Positions 35,489 through 45,795 are shown, counted from the stretch's first letter. The stretch: 64,000 bases of DNA from Piscibacillus halophilus (GCF_900110685.1 NZ_FOES01000008.1:18742-82741); one strand, 5' to 3'. Numbers and translations: made by a program. Notes: generated from the sequence alone by a model not told the origin.

Positions 35489-37147
35489 TTATTCCTTCAT
35501 CTTAAAATGCGCTAAGTGTTTGTTAAGCTCGTTTACCATGTTTTCTAGTTGTTTGGCTTCTTGTTTTAATTGATCAAAGGCGTGCTGTTGTTCTTCTGCT
35601 GACGCTGAAATTTCTTCAGTGCCTGCAGCAGTCTCTTCGGTAATTGCGCTTACGTTCTGAATGGACGATGTGACTTGTGAGCTTTGATCTTTAGATATAT
35701 TCATTTCTTCTACTAGTGCATTTAGACGTTCATAGATGGTGTTAACATGTTCATGAATGTATTTAAACGATTCTTCTGATGAATTAAGCGATTCATGTTG
35801 TTGGTTAGTTAATTGTACGGTCTCATGCATTTCTTGTTCAATCGTTGTGACGCCTGATTTAATTTGATCGACCATGTTTGAAATTTCACTCGTCGCGTTC
35901 GTCGATTGCTCAGCTAGTTTTCTTACCTCATCTGCGACAACTGCAAATCCTTTCCCATGTTCTCCAGCGCGAGCAGCTTCAATCGCAGCATTTAATGCTA
36001 ATAGATTCGTCTGTTCTGAAAGATCATTTACAAGATTAATGGTTTTTTCAATTTCGTCGGTATATTGTATAAATTGATTAACTGACTTCTCAACCTTCTG
36101 AATCGATTGATTGTGTTGTTCCATGACAGTTCTTTGATCTTGAATAGCTGATTGCCCATCTTTAACAGAAGAGAGGGCCTGTGTACTTTTTTCAGATGCA
36201 TTTTGGCTTTCTGCCATATTCTTCTCAAAGTTAGTATTCATTTTCTCCATTAATTCCGCTACATCTTGAATATCATTTGAAATGGATTGGCTTCCCTCTG
36301 CTAGCTCATCTGTTGAACTAGATACTTGCTGGGAGGCCTCTGATAATCCTTCCATCTCATCGTTCAACTTTGTACTAAATTCATTGACATTGCTTCCGAT
36401 TTTTTGAACCGATTGAAGTGTGGAAGTTAAGTTATCAATCATAATTTTAAATGCCTGTTTTAATTGATCTATTTCGTCTTTAGCAACCTCAGGAGCACTG
36501 ATATTTGTTGTTAAATCCCCATCTGCTACTTGAGTTGCTTGGTTTGACAGCTCTCTCATTGGTTTTGCAATACGGGCCGTCAGTCGAGATGTAGCTAGAA
36601 TAGATAATGCCACTAGAACGATCGCTGCAATAACGGCAAACGTAATCAGATTTTGAATTGCATTTTCTTGAGAGGCAACCTTTCCATCGTACCACGCTTG
36701 TGCCTCTCGCTGAAGCATATAAATATCATTTAACATACCTGCCGTTCTAGAAGCTTGCCTTTGGACTTCGTTTAAATCTTCCGTTTCTAATGCGCTGTTA
36801 GTGGTTTGCTCCCAGCTATTAAACTTATTTAAAGCTTGATCGAACCACTTTTGTTGTTCTTCCGTACGAATCATTGATTCGACGTTTTTGATGGTTTCAT
36901 TTGTCGTTTCAACTTGTGTTAAAGCCTTTTGTCGAGATGCTTCTGAAGGGTTGAAGCCATATGTATCTAATGTCTGTTCAACCGTGATAAGTTCACTGTT
37001 TAACTCTTTTACCTCAAGTAAATACTCGACATCCTCGTTTGAAGAACTCTCAAGACTAATCATCTGAAATACAATATATGAAATTAAGACTAGACTTAAT
37101 AACAGTGGGATTAGTGTCATCGTGTATAATCGTTTACTAATACTCAT
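35489..37147 (-). CDS. Methyl-accepting chemotaxis protein
   Basis: This 552-residue chemoreceptor has a first membrane segment (about 10-30), a small extracellular four-helix-type domain (about 31-165), a second membrane segment (about 167-187), HAMP (about 188-242) and a cytoplasmic signalling domain. The hairpin tip is [20 protein letters not shown] near residue 385, followed by [16 protein letters not shown]. It lacks a C-terminal NWETF pentapeptide. Its ATG overlaps the stop of the upstream BMP lipoprotein gene (ATGA at 37144-37147). The pairing suggests that it reads the occupancy of that binding protein. The family is certain; the ligand is unknown. Confidence 0.94.
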   Translation of the reverse strand: MSISKRLYTMTLIPLLLSLVLISYIVFQMISLESSSNEDVEYLLEVKELNSELITVEQTLDTYGFNPSEASRQKALTQVETTNETIKNVESMIRTEEQQKWFDQALNKFNSWEQTTNSALETEDLNEVQRQASRTAGMLNDIYMLQREAQAWYDGKVASQENAIQNLITFAVIAAIVLVALSILATSRLTARIAKPMRELSNQATQVADGDLTTNISAPEVAKDEIDQLKQAFKIMIDNLTSTLQSVQKIGSNVNEFSTKLNDEMEGLSEASQQVSSSTDELAEGSQSISNDIQDVAELMEKMNTNFEKNMAESQNASEKSTQALSSVKDGQSAIQDQRTVMEQHNQSIQKVEKSVNQFIQYTDEIEKTINLVNDLSEQTNLLALNAAIEAARAGEHGKGFAVVADEVRKLAEQSTNATSEISNMVDQIKSGVTTIEQEMHETVQLTNQQHESLNSSEESFKYIHEHVNTIYERLNALVEEMNISKDQSSQVTSSIQNVSAITEETAAGTEEISASAEEQQHAFDQLKQEAKQLENMVNELNKHLAHFKMKE

Positions 37148-38085
37148 TGTTCCACCACCTCATCAATACGACTTTGCTCAGATTCTGTCAGCTGTATGAG
37201 TCGAATTGGAGCTAGGCCGACACCTTCTTCTTCAATCCCTAATTCAATATGGCTTCCGTCTAATTTTTCACCATTTGCAAGCTTTTCCATGATATCGTAC
37301 AAAGCAATGTTCACATTTTTCATCATCGAAGACACCACTGCATCTTCTGCAACAAAATACTGATCCGTATCTACACCAAAAGCATAGATTCCTTGTTTTT
37401 CAGCTTCTTTCAGTGTTCCGACTCCTGTAAAGCCAGCCGCATGAAAAATGTAATCGGCACCTTGTTCGACCATATCTTGCGTGATTTGAGCACCTAATCC
37501 GTCATCGTCAAAGGTTTCAGCATACTCAACTAATACGTCTGCTTCACTATTGACCTCTTTAACACCTTTTGTAAATCCTTCTTCAAATTTCTCTACAACT
37601 TCAATGCGCTCTCCACCAATAAATCCAACAACATCGGATTCTGTTTTCATGCCCGCAATGAGCCCGATTAAGTAACTACCTTCATCCTCTTTAAACGTAA
37701 TCGAGGTTACATTGTCCTTCTCAGAAACCGCGTCGATTAATACGAATTGCTGTTCAGGATATTTTTCCGCTAATTGGTCCATGGCTGCCAAAGCATTATA
37801 GCTTAAACCTATAATGACATCATGGTCTTGTTCTATAAGATTCTCCATTTGGGCTACAAAATCACTTTCAAAAGGTTCGCGGTAATCGAAGGTAATGCCT
37901 AACTCATCTCGTGCTTGTTCTAAACCATGAAAGGCAGAGTCGCTAAATGAATCATCACCTAAACCACTTTCGGTAACTAATAGACCAGCACTGATTCCAT
38001 CATCTGCTGTATGATTGTTGTCGTCATTACACCCAGTAAGTATAATGGTTATGACTATAAGTGCGATAAATAGCACCCGTTTCAT
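37144..38085 (-). CDS. BMP family solute-binding lipoprotein
   Basis: The 313-residue lipoprotein has lipobox ILTGC (cysteine near residue 19) and a BMP/Med-type periplasmic binding fold, with [17 protein letters not shown] near residue 40 and [24 protein letters not shown] near residue 190 (key residues Q, D, F, H). BMP proteins usually bind nucleosides for ABC importers, but no permease or ATPase gene is adjacent. The downstream partner is a chemoreceptor overlapping by 4 bases, so a sensory role is more likely. I start at 38085, behind GGAGTGAT, rather than 63 bases upstream. Confidence 0.88.
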   Translation of the reverse strand: MKRVLFIALIVITIILTGCNDDNNHTADDGISAGLLVTESGLGDDSFSDSAFHGLEQARDELGITFDYREPFESDFVAQMENLIEQDHDVIIGLSYNALAAMDQLAEKYPEQQFVLIDAVSEKDNVTSITFKEDEGSYLIGLIAGMKTESDVVGFIGGERIEVVEKFEEGFTKGVKEVNSEADVLVEYAETFDDDGLGAQITQDMVEQGADYIFHAAGFTGVGTLKEAEKQGIYAFGVDTDQYFVAEDAVVSSMMKNVNIALYDIMEKLANGEKLDGSHIELGIEEEGVGLAPIRLIQLTESEQSRIDEVVEQ

Positions 38086-38276
38086 ATCATCACTCCTAAC
38101 TACTATTCTTAGATCGTATCGAACTATAATATCGGCATAGTATTCCACCTTTTAACACTTTAGGAAATAGACTGAATTGGAGTTATTTTCGATCAATTTG
38201 AGAAGTCGCCTTTACTTTATAATCAAGCCGCTTTATGGCAAAATAGATTTAGACTAGTATTGAGGGAGGTTTCGCG

Positions 38277-38798
38277 ATGAAGTCGTTTGACGATAAAGAC
38301 AATAAGAAAAGTAATCAATTTACGATTATGAAAGATGATCCCATTGATGGTCACCCAGGTTATACCGGTGGAGGAGCCATCAGTTTAGAAAATATGTCTC
38401 CATTAATTGTTGACCCAAATGAGGACCGTGTATGGGTGGATATGGGTGCGATGCATGCTCGAAGTGAAGTGGAGAAAAGAATAAAATTTGTAACCGAAAA
38501 AGAAGAAGTTCCAAATGGAAAACCTTATTGGATTGTTTGGGTGACGGTCGAACGCAAAGAAGAGGGACCTTATTATCACGGTGTGGCAGCAAGTTATTTA
38601 GAAGTAGACCGTGAGGCACGTCGTGGGTTTAAAATTTTAGCTGAACACGTCAACCGAATGGACAAATCGCTTAAAGGTCGTGTCGTTGTGGATCAAATGG
38701 ATGATCATTCGAAGAAATTATTAGGAGATTTCCTTAAAGATTTCAATGAGACTTACTGGGAAAATTCAACAGATGAATTGAAACAAGCGTTCGCATAA
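38277..38798 (+). CDS. ywhD: YwhD family protein
   Basis: The 173-residue cytosolic protein matches Bacillus YwhD, with DPIDGHPGYTGGGAISLENM near residues 21-40 and VWVDMGAMHARSEVEKRIKF near 52. Function is unknown. GGGAGG lies 6-10 bases before the ATG. In B. subtilis ywhD is next to pbpG (ywhE), as here, though the two are convergent in this window and share a terminator. Confidence 0.88.
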   Translation: MKSFDDKDNKKSNQFTIMKDDPIDGHPGYTGGGAISLENMSPLIVDPNEDRVWVDMGAMHARSEVEKRIKFVTEKEEVPNGKPYWIVWVTVERKEEGPYYHGVAASYLEVDREARRGFKILAEHVNRMDKSLKGRVVVDQMDDHSKKLLGDFLKDFNETYWENSTDELKQAFA

Positions 38799-38904
38799 TT
38801 ATGAATGAATTGTGAACATTAATCTTTTACATTGTAAGATTAGAAAATCATTTGTAAAATAAAACTAAACATGGGTTTTTACGCACATGTTTATTAGGAC
38901 AAAT

Positions 38905-38938
38905 AAAAGGGGCTAGCCATTTGTGGCCAGCCCCTTTT
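38905..38938. terminator. Bidirectional terminator between ywhD and pbpG
   Basis: A 15-bp stem (38905-38919 with 38924-38938, one mismatch) has AAAA on the left and TTTT on the right, so it can serve both convergent genes. Confidence 0.88.
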
Positions 38939-38953
38939 ATTTTTATAACTATA

Positions 38954-40897
38954 TCACCTACTACACGCTTCTTTTGGTTGAGTCCCTTTAATAAAATACA
39001 TTAATCGAGTTTCACCTTCGCATGCAGGACCCTCTAGTTTTCCTGTGATCGGATCAACCTGTACACCTACGACTCCGGAAGGCGCTTCAAACGTTTCAAG
39101 TGGTAGGTCCTCATGTATTTGCTCCATATACTTAGCCCAAACTTGTTTAGCTACACGTGTATCTTGAATTTTTTCTATTTCTCTATTGTCATCGTAACCA
39201 GTCCAAATAGCGGTCGTATATTGTGGACTATAACCAATCATCCAGCTGTCATTGGGTGTTGTACCTGACTTACCTGCGTATTGATGGGTCAGCTGGTCTG
39301 CGATATTCCCACCTGTTACACTCATATAATCGCTTAATCGGTTATCAAACATCCCTGTAAGCATATGGGTCAGCACAAACGCATGATTTTCCTCTAACAT
39401 TCGTTCAGGTTTTTCAGATTGGTGTTGATATACGACATTCCCATCTCGGTCAACAATTTTGTCAATGACATAAGGGTCTACTGACCACCCCTCATTAGCT
39501 AAAACACTGTAAGCTTCAGCCATCTCAAGTGGAGAAACAGTCGCAGTACCTAATGCCAAAGAAAGAACCGGTTGAAGCTCTTGATCAATCCCAAAAGCGT
39601 GAGCAGCTTCTACCAAGTTTTCAGGATCTATATATTGGTTTGTTTTTAGTGCAAAAATATTATCCGATACCGCTACTGCTTGAGCAAGTGTAACAGGGCG
39701 GTCTGCATAATGATCGCCAAAGTTAGCAGGGCTGTATGTTTTGCCGTTTTCAAGTGTAAAGGTTGTTTGGCGACTTTCAAGTGTGGTGGATGGTGTAAAA
39801 CCATAAACTAAGGCTGCATAGTAGAGAAACGGTTTAAATGTAGAGCCTGTCATCCGTTTAGCTTGAGTTACCCGGTTAAAAGGTGTCTGATCAAAGTTTC
39901 TTCCACCTTGCATGGCGACAATTTTTCCGCTCTTAGGATCAATCGTGACAGCTCCAATTTGCAGCTCTTCTGAATCCTCGGGTAATTCTTCTTGAATGGT
40001 TTGTTCAAGTTTTTGCTGTGCTTCTTGATTAATCGTGGTGTACACTTGATAGCCTTGTCCATCTAATGATTGACGGTCAATTCCTAAAATCTTTGAGGCT
40101 TCTTTCATGGCATATTCAGTTAAATATTTACCAACCTCCGTTTCTTGTTCTGAAGCGGTTACGGAGACACTTAATTCTTTTTGCTTAGCTCGGTTCATCG
40201 CTGTTTCAGTGATTTTCCCTGTTTCATGCATACGTTCTAAAATCCATTTCTGACGATCAATCGCATTTTCATATGAGACAAGGGGTGAATAGACAGATGG
40301 ACCTTTCGGAATTCCAGATAATAAAGCAGCTTCTTCTAGCGTTAAATCATCGGCATTTTTATCGAAATAAAATTGACTTGCAGCTTGAATACCATATTGT
40401 CCATGTCCGAAATAAATCGTATTTAAATAGCCTTCTAAAATCTCATTTTTGTCTTGAAAAATTTCTAAACGTAAGGCAATTAGAGCTTCTTGGATTTTTC
40501 GTTTCCAAGTCTTTTGGTTCGTTAAAAATACATTTCGCGCGTACTGTTGAGTAATGGTACTAGCTCCTTGCAGTTTATCCATGGAGAGAATGTTATAATA
40601 GGTGGCACCTAAAATCCGTTTTACGTCGAAACCAAAATGTTGATAAAAATGCTCATCCTCAGCGGCAAGAAAAGCATCTAATACATGTGGAGAGATATCA
40701 TCTAATTCTACCCAAAATCTATTTTGAACCCCCTGTTCTACTGCTAGGACTTCACCATCTTGATCATATACAATGGTATTTTCATCAAGGTTGATCTCAG
40801 GTGGTCCTTGAAGAACAGAGTACACAAGTATGACAACTCCAGCTGAGATGGTAAAGACTAATAGAGCAATAATAGGTGTTAATATTTTTTTAATCAT
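38954..40897 (-). CDS. pbpG: Class A penicillin-binding protein, PbpG-like
   Basis: This 647-residue bifunctional peptidoglycan synthase has an N-terminal membrane anchor (about 5-28). The glycosyltransferase domain shows AAEDEHFYQHFGFD near residue 77 and GASTITQQYARNVFL near 115. The transpeptidase domain shows STFKPF (SXXK), SDN and KSGTTPND. In B. subtilis PbpG (PBP2d) acts in spore peptidoglycan synthesis with PbpF, and neighbouring ywhD supports this orthology. GGAGAGGTG precedes the ATG. The domain call is certain; the sporulation role is inferred. Confidence 0.92.
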   Translation of the reverse strand: MIKKILTPIIALLVFTISAGVVILVYSVLQGPPEINLDENTIVYDQDGEVLAVEQGVQNRFWVELDDISPHVLDAFLAAEDEHFYQHFGFDVKRILGATYYNILSMDKLQGASTITQQYARNVFLTNQKTWKRKIQEALIALRLEIFQDKNEILEGYLNTIYFGHGQYGIQAASQFYFDKNADDLTLEEAALLSGIPKGPSVYSPLVSYENAIDRQKWILERMHETGKITETAMNRAKQKELSVSVTASEQETEVGKYLTEYAMKEASKILGIDRQSLDGQGYQVYTTINQEAQQKLEQTIQEELPEDSEELQIGAVTIDPKSGKIVAMQGGRNFDQTPFNRVTQAKRMTGSTFKPFLYYAALVYGFTPSTTLESRQTTFTLENGKTYSPANFGDHYADRPVTLAQAVAVSDNIFALKTNQYIDPENLVEAAHAFGIDQELQPVLSLALGTATVSPLEMAEAYSVLANEGWSVDPYVIDKIVDRDGNVVYQHQSEKPERMLEENHAFVLTHMLTGMFDNRLSDYMSVTGGNIADQLTHQYAGKSGTTPNDSWMIGYSPQYTTAIWTGYDDNREIEKIQDTRVAKQVWAKYMEQIHEDLPLETFEAPSGVVGVQVDPITGKLEGPACEGETRLMYFIKGTQPKEACSR

Positions 40898-41107
40898 GGG
40901 GCACCTCTCCTGTATTTCGACATTAATTGCTCTTATTAGTATGTAAAAATTGGCATTAATTTAAACATTGAAGACTTCTATTTAACCGTATTGTTCGATA
41001 TAATCAGTTTGAAGAATTTCATTCAGACTCGTTTTATGGCAAAATATATAGGTATCTAAAAATATTTGAATTACGGTTGATTGGTTAAGATAGAAAGGAA
41101 GATTGGT

Positions 41108-41548
41108 TTGTCGAATGAAACAATCCCCGTTCATATAAAGATAGAAACTGAAATTGTGGATGATCAAAATGGTAATGAGAATATATCCAGAACAGAAAAT
41201 GGTTCATATGTTCATAGAGGAAAGGTTCATATGATTAAATATAAAGAGGAAATGGAAGACCTAGGCCTCGTCCATACAACGATTGTCATTCAAGACGATC
41301 GCGTATCTATTAAACGTGAAGGTTCATTGCAAATGCACCAAGTATTCCGCATTGGATCGAGTACGGAATGTGTATACCATCATCCGTACGGAAAATTCCG
41401 CATGGAAACTACTACACATCATATGCAATTTGTAAAAGGAATTGGAAACCGTTCCGGCCGGATCTATTTAAATTATGATGTGGCATTGAATGATCAAGAG
41501 CCGAGACGCCATACATTTGAGTTACACTTTCAAGAGGAGGTTGCCTAA
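41108..41548 (+). CDS. ywiB: YwiB family protein (DUF1934)
   Basis: The 146-residue protein is predicted to be a small beta-barrel of the calycin-like DUF1934 family. Features include IKIETEIVDDQNG near the start and YHHPYGKFRMETTTHHMQFV near residue 90. I choose TTG 41108, behind AAAGGAAG (41093-41101); the upstream TTG at 41081 lacks a ribosome binding site. It ends directly before the argS ATG, so the two are co-translated, as in B. subtilis. Function is unknown. Confidence 0.85.
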   Translation: MSNETIPVHIKIETEIVDDQNGNENISRTENGSYVHRGKVHMIKYKEEMEDLGLVHTTIVIQDDRVSIKREGSLQMHQVFRIGSSTECVYHHPYGKFRMETTTHHMQFVKGIGNRSGRIYLNYDVALNDQEPRRHTFELHFQEEVA

Positions 41549-43219
41549 ATGAACATAGTAGGTCAAATCGAACAAACATTAAAACAAGAAATTGAATCCG
41601 CTGTTCTGAAAGCGGGTCTCGCAACTCAGGAAGAAATGCCTGATGTTGTTTTAGAAACACCAAAAGATAAAGCACATGGTGATTATGCAACAAATATGGC
41701 CATGCAGTTAGCTCGCATTGCAAAAAAGGCACCACGTCAAATAGCTGAAGATCTCGTGGAGCATTTAGATACGGAAAAAGCGTCAGTTAAACAAGTTGAT
41801 ATTGCTGGTCCCGGTTTTATTAACTTTTTTATTGATCAGTCATCTTTAACACAAGTAGTCGATACCATTTTAAATCAAGGTGAAGCATACGGGACATCGA
41901 ATGCAGGTAATGGAAAACGCGTACAAATCGAGTTTGTGTCAGCTAACCCGACTGGAACCCTTCATTTAGGACATGCTCGTGGGGCGGCGTTTGGTGATGC
42001 ATTAGCGAACGTGATGGAAAAAGCGGGTTTCGATATTGAACGTGAATATTACATTAATGATGCAGGTAATCAAATTGATAATCTTGCGCAATCCATTAAT
42101 GCTCGTTATTTCCAAGCGTTAGGTCAAGAGATGGCCATGCCAGAAGATGGTTACCAAGGGCAAGATATTATTGATTTAGCTAACGATTTAGTCGCAGAGC
42201 ATGCGGACCGTTTTACAAAAATGGATGAGAGTGATCGTTTATTAGAATTTCGTCACTATGGTTTAAAACATTTACTACATCGAATTGAGAAAGACCTTGC
42301 AAATTATCGCGTGACATTTGATTCTTGGTTCTCTGAAACGTCATTATACGAACAAAACTTAGTGGCTAATGCTGTTGAGCAGTTACGTGAAAAAGGTTAC
42401 GTCTATGAGGCAGATGGCGCAACATGGTTTAAATCTACAGATTTTGGTGATGACAAGGACCGTGTATTGGTCAAACAAGACGGTTCTTACACTTATTTAA
42501 CACCCGATATTGCTTATCACTTAAATAAAATTCAGCGTGGCTTTGATGAGTTAATAAATGTTTGGGGAGCGGACCACCACGGTTATGTAGCACGTATGCA
42601 TGCGGCAATCCAAGCATTAGGCTATTCTAAAGACGTTTTAGATATTAAAATTACCCAGATGGTCAACCTGTTTGAAAACGGAGAAAAAGTGAAAATGAGT
42701 AAGCGTACAGGTAAGGCTGTCACGATGAAAGAACTGATTGAAGAGGTCGGTTTAGATGCGACTCGTTATTTCTTTATCATGCGCTCGAATGACGCTCATT
42801 TAGATTTTGATTTAGACTTAGCTAAAACTCAATCTAATGAAAACCCAGTTTATTACGTACAATATGCACATGCTCGTATTTGCAGTATGTTACGCCAAGC
42901 TGAGGAAAAAGGCGTTGATATTAATGCTGAGGTAGACACATCTTTACTTCAGGCAGAAAAAGAAGTTGCGTTATTGAAGCGGTTAGGGGATTATCCTCAA
43001 GTTGTTGCAGATGCAGCTGAAAAACGTACGCCTCACCGTATACCTCAGTATGTTTTTGACTTAGCATCTGATCTTCATAGTTTTTACAATGCAGAAAAGG
43101 TTATTGATTTAGACAATATGGAATTAACGCAAGCTAGAATTACTTTAATGAAGGCTGTACGTGTCGTGATCCAAGATGCCTTAAAATTAATTGGTGTTGA
43201 AGCACCAGAAAAAATGTAA
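41549..43219 (+). CDS. argS: Arginyl-tRNA synthetase
   Basis: ArgS charges tRNA-Arg with arginine. The 556-residue class I synthetase shows the HIGH-type [13 protein letters not shown] near residue 134 in [12 protein letters not shown], the [12 protein letters not shown] loop near residue 372, and a C-terminal DALR-type anticodon-binding helical domain. An N-terminal Add1 domain (about 1-100) is present. Its ATG follows the ywiB stop without a gap, and AGAGGAGG lies inside ywiB. A terminator follows. The call is secure. Confidence 0.98.
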   Translation: MNIVGQIEQTLKQEIESAVLKAGLATQEEMPDVVLETPKDKAHGDYATNMAMQLARIAKKAPRQIAEDLVEHLDTEKASVKQVDIAGPGFINFFIDQSSLTQVVDTILNQGEAYGTSNAGNGKRVQIEFVSANPTGTLHLGHARGAAFGDALANVMEKAGFDIEREYYINDAGNQIDNLAQSINARYFQALGQEMAMPEDGYQGQDIIDLANDLVAEHADRFTKMDESDRLLEFRHYGLKHLLHRIEKDLANYRVTFDSWFSETSLYEQNLVANAVEQLREKGYVYEADGATWFKSTDFGDDKDRVLVKQDGSYTYLTPDIAYHLNKIQRGFDELINVWGADHHGYVARMHAAIQALGYSKDVLDIKITQMVNLFENGEKVKMSKRTGKAVTMKELIEEVGLDATRYFFIMRSNDAHLDFDLDLAKTQSNENPVYYVQYAHARICSMLRQAEEKGVDINAEVDTSLLQAEKEVALLKRLGDYPQVVADAAEKRTPHRIPQYVFDLASDLHSFYNAEKVIDLDNMELTQARITLMKAVRVVIQDALKLIGVEAPEKM

Positions 43220-43227
43220 CCATAAAG

Positions 43228-43265
43228 AAAGCAGGCAATCCTTATAGGGATGCCTGCTTTTTCTT
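43228..43265. terminator. Terminator between argS and gerQ
   Basis: AAAGCAGGCA (43228-43237) pairs with TGCCTGCTTT (43251-43260), followed by TTTC. It is flanked by A and T runs and can serve both convergent genes. Confidence 0.88.
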
Positions 43266-44055
43266 ATCCGAATGGGTATTGATATTCAATTTCTTCGTCA
43301 AACACGATGTAGTCAAGGTAAATCATTAATAGTAGGTACCAACGATTATTCTCAGTATCAGATACGACGATATGATCTTTTCCAGCTTCTTCTATGATAC
43401 CTCTAAAAACTCTAGCGTTCCATTCGTCATTATTTTCAAATGTAAAGTAAAGTGTAGCAGGCTTGCCACGGTTCAAACGAAGAATGTTCTCGATATAAGA
43501 AAGTTCGCGTGGAAGCTGCTGTCCTCCTGGAAAAGCTCCTTGACCCATCATAGTTCCGGGAGGCATTGGTTGCCCTTGTTGCTGTCCTTGTTGTTGTCCT
43601 TGTTGTTGTCCCCCCTGTTGACCGTTTTGTGGGCCGTTTTGCATCATACCAGGCATGCCTTGCATCTGTCCTTGTGGCCCACCTTGCATCATACCAGGCA
43701 TCATTTGCCCTTGTTGCCCCGTGCCCAGCATTTGCCCTTGCTGGACACCTTGCACCATACCTGGCATTTGCTGTCCTTGTGGACCACCCATACCTTGCAT
43801 AGAACCTTGCTGGTTACCCATGTAAGGCATCGTTCCTTGTGGCCCACCGTTATTAGGTGAACCTCCATACATTCCTTGCACTTTTCCACCCATTTGTCCT
43901 TTTCCTGGAAGGGTCATTTTCTTTCCGCTACCTCCTGGCCATTTTTTATCTCCGCCTGGCCACTTACCAGATGAACCTTTCAGATTGCTAGGGTTGTTGA
44001 AAGATTTTTTATCTGGTAGCTTTCCACCTTGATATTTACCTTTTGACTGATCCAA
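43264..44055 (-). CDS. gerQ: Spore coat protein GerQ with expanded Gln/Gly/Met repeats
   Basis: The 263-residue spore protein has a conserved C-terminal ~85 residues (LSYIENILRLNRGKPATLYF, then FRGIIEEAGKDHIVVSD and YLLLMIYLDYIVFDEEI) that match GerQ. GerQ localises CwlJ in the coat and is crosslinked by transglutaminase. Residues 1-60 are Lys/Gly/Pro rich. Residues 60-175 are degenerate GQM/GMMQG/QQGQ repeats, rich in the glutamines a transglutaminase needs. This makes the protein about 80 residues longer than the B. subtilis form (~180). The start is TTG 44055, behind GGAGG. cwlJ lies 32 bases upstream in the same operon. Confidence 0.93.
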   Translation of the reverse strand: MDQSKGKYQGGKLPDKKSFNNPSNLKGSSGKWPGGDKKWPGGSGKKMTLPGKGQMGGKVQGMYGGSPNNGGPQGTMPYMGNQQGSMQGMGGPQGQQMPGMVQGVQQGQMLGTGQQGQMMPGMMQGGPQGQMQGMPGMMQNGPQNGQQGGQQQGQQQGQQQGQPMPPGTMMGQGAFPGGQQLPRELSYIENILRLNRGKPATLYFTFENNDEWNARVFRGIIEEAGKDHIVVSDTENNRWYLLLMIYLDYIVFDEEIEYQYPFG

Positions 44056-44087
44056 TGATCATCTACCTCCTATATTAAAATAAAAAT

Positions 44088-44519
44088 TTATTGATCACCA
44101 AACAAGTTAGGACATTCACCTGGTTGAGGAGTATAAAAACAATGAGATTTGAAGCGGCCAACATTCCATTGTCCGAACCATTGGGGTGGACATTCTCCAC
44201 CAGGCATGAAAAACCATAGTGAGTCATCTCCTGGATCGAACTCTTCTCCTCCAACCACTCTCCTGGCTAAACGTATTTCTTGTTCACGTGCTCTTTGATA
44301 AAAATATGAGTCTTGAATAGCTTCAAATCCACCTGGAGATTGATAGATCATATCTAGTAGTGAATTGATATTCTCAAAATCTAAACAATCGGCTCGTACG
44401 CGGTTAACACCAACGTTACCGACTAAGAGCATACCTAACTGACCATCTCCCTCAGCTTCAGCACGCATAAGTCTTGCTAATTCTTTGAGCTCTGCTTCGT
44501 TATAAGCTATGACTGCCAA
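44088..44519 (-). CDS. cwlJ: Cell wall hydrolase CwlJ (spore cortex-lytic)
   Basis: CwlJ degrades cortex peptidoglycan during germination. The 143-residue protein is of normal length and has the hydrolase_2 (SleB-like) fold, with the active-site region LARLMRAEAEGDGQLGMLL near residue 13 (catalytic glutamate) and FFMPGGECPPQW near 107. No signal peptide is present, as expected for a coat protein made in the mother cell. The start is TTG 44519, behind AAGAGGTGG. It precedes gerQ, whose product is needed for CwlJ localisation. The pair shows that the organism makes endospores. Confidence 0.95.
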   Translation of the reverse strand: MAVIAYNEAELKELARLMRAEAEGDGQLGMLLVGNVGVNRVRADCLDFENINSLLDMIYQSPGGFEAIQDSYFYQRAREQEIRLARRVVGGEEFDPGDDSLWFFMPGGECPPQWFGQWNVGRFKSHCFYTPQPGECPNLFGDQ

Positions 44520-44665
44520 CTAATACCACCTCTTTAATCCCCATCACTAGTTCATTTATATGATTAAATGGGTAAATGTTGATATGACTCGCTTGTACTT
44601 TTTAATTAACTTGGTAAAAAGGGGGAAGAGAGAAATCACGATTGATACGAATTTGTTAGAAGGAA

Positions 44666-44830
44666 GTATTTGCAGGTATTAAGAATTTACTTGTGGTTCT
44701 TGGAGATTTACTTGCAAGAAACTCGAGTTCATTTGCAATCTTTAAACTTCTATTTGCAAAAACGTTAAGTTTACTTGCGGTTATAGAAGAATTAATTGCG
44801 AAAATTGGAAGGGTATTTGCATTCTTTTTA
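44666..44830. repeat. Phased repeat island D: TTGC core every 21 bp, 8 units
   Basis: TTGC (TTGT once) begins at 44670, 44691, 44712, 44733, 44754, 44775, 44796 and 44817, each exactly 21 bp after the last. ATT or CTT often precedes it and a purine follows; the rest is not conserved. The island lies between the hemQ terminator and the region upstream of cwlJ. Together with its flanks it fills the 344-base gap between those genes. A reverse-strand 64-codon frame over it reflects the 7-codon rhythm and has no ribosome binding site. Confidence 0.9.
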
Positions 44831-44832
44831 AT

Positions 44833-44865
44833 ATAAAAAAACTGGGCCACATTTGTGACCCAGTT
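44833..44865 (-). terminator. Rho-independent terminator of hemQ
   Basis: An interrupted 11-bp stem (AACTGGG... at 44840 with ...CCCAGTT ending 44865) has an A run at 44834-44840, forming a minus-strand T-tail. Confidence 0.82.
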
Positions 44866-45607
44866 ATACTCCCATAATTTCGTTTAAATCGTCTTTTGTT
44901 TTACGATGTCCAATGAAAAATTCACCGAAAATAGCAAAACGTGCACTCACTTCATCAAAACGCATTTCATAAATAAGTTTCTTAAATTGAAGCATATCAT
45001 GAGCGTATAATGTGACGCCCCATTCCCAATCATCAAATCCGATACTTCCTGTAATGATTTGACGGACTTTACCTGCATATTTACGGCCTGTCATACCATG
45101 CTCGTACATTAAGCGGCCACGCTCATCTTTTTCTTCCATGAACCAGTTATTGTCACCTTCACGCTTACGGTCCATTGGGTAGAAGCAGACATGTTCCCAT
45201 TTTGGAAGCATGGGCTTAAGACGTGCCTGTAATTCAGGGTCTGTCTCAGGATCTTTACCCTTAGCCATATATGTTGAAAGTTCGACAACAGATACGAAAG
45301 AGTAAGCTGGAATTAAAAACTCTGCCAGCTTTGATTTATTAAACGTATTTTCAAGTTCGGTAAGTTCTTCCATCGTTGGGCGTAAGTTCATAATCAGTAA
45401 GTCAGCTTTTTGACCAATAATTTGATATAGGCCGACACTACCATTTCTGTTGGACTCAACTTCTTCCCAACTTGTTAATAGATCATTAAACTCATTTAAT
45501 GCTTCTTGACGTTCTTCTTTTGAGGCTTGCTTCCAAGCACTCCAATCGATTTTTCTAAAATCATGTAAACAATACCAACCATCTAGAGTTTCCACTGCTT
45601 CTGGCAT
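44864..45607 (-). CDS. hemQ: Coproheme decarboxylase HemQ
   Basis: HemQ oxidatively decarboxylates coproheme to haem b, the last step of the Gram-positive haem pathway. The 247-residue protein is of the chlorite dismutase-like family. The C-terminal half shows [15 protein letters not shown] near residue 137, with the catalytic tyrosine, and [15 protein letters not shown] near 165, with the haem-ligand histidine. I choose ATG 45607, behind AAGGAGTG; GTG 45616 lies in that ribosome binding site. It is divergent from the katE remnant and monocistronic. The call is secure. Confidence 0.94.
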   Translation of the reverse strand: MPEAVETLDGWYCLHDFRKIDWSAWKQASKEERQEALNEFNDLLTSWEEVESNRNGSVGLYQIIGQKADLLIMNLRPTMEELTELENTFNKSKLAEFLIPAYSFVSVVELSTYMAKGKDPETDPELQARLKPMLPKWEHVCFYPMDRKREGDNNWFMEEKDERGRLMYEHGMTGRKYAGKVRQIITGSIGFDDWEWGVTLYAHDMLQFKKLIYEMRFDEVSARFAIFGEFFIGHRKTKDDLNEIMGV

Positions 45608-45735
45608 TGATTTCACTCCTTAATTTCATTTTCCAAGTTAACTATATCATAAAGCGAGTTAAGACGTTAAAGGAAAAGCCCGTGAACGTTTTGTTAACAA
45701 AGTATAGGAATTTCGATTCAATATTTTGGGGACAA

Positions 45736-45761
45736 GTTTTTATAAAAAAATATACGGGTAC
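45736..45761 (+). promoter_or_regulatory. Sigma-B type promoter of katE
   Basis: GTTTTT (45736-45741) and GGGTAC (45756-45761) are separated by 14 bp, close to the sigma-B consensus GTTT-N12-15-GGGTA. This fits katE, which is a general-stress gene in B. subtilis. It lies 35 bases before the remaining katE start codon. Confidence 0.6.
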
Positions 45762-45795
45762 ATAACTATAAATCATCTATAGGAGGTCAGTTAGC

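Noticed and set aside
43372..43889. Long frames opposite gerQ
   Set aside because: Shadows of the GC-richer Gln/Gly/Met repeats of gerQ; no ribosome binding site and implausible Leu/His composition.
44520..44640. Sigma-E promoter for cwlJ
   Set aside because: CATATAAAT and a TCATATC-like -35 are present on the minus strand, but the spacing is about 18 bases instead of about 14, so I do not annotate it.
44656..44850. 64-codon reverse frame
   Set aside because: Produced by the 21-bp period of island D; it has no ribosome binding site.
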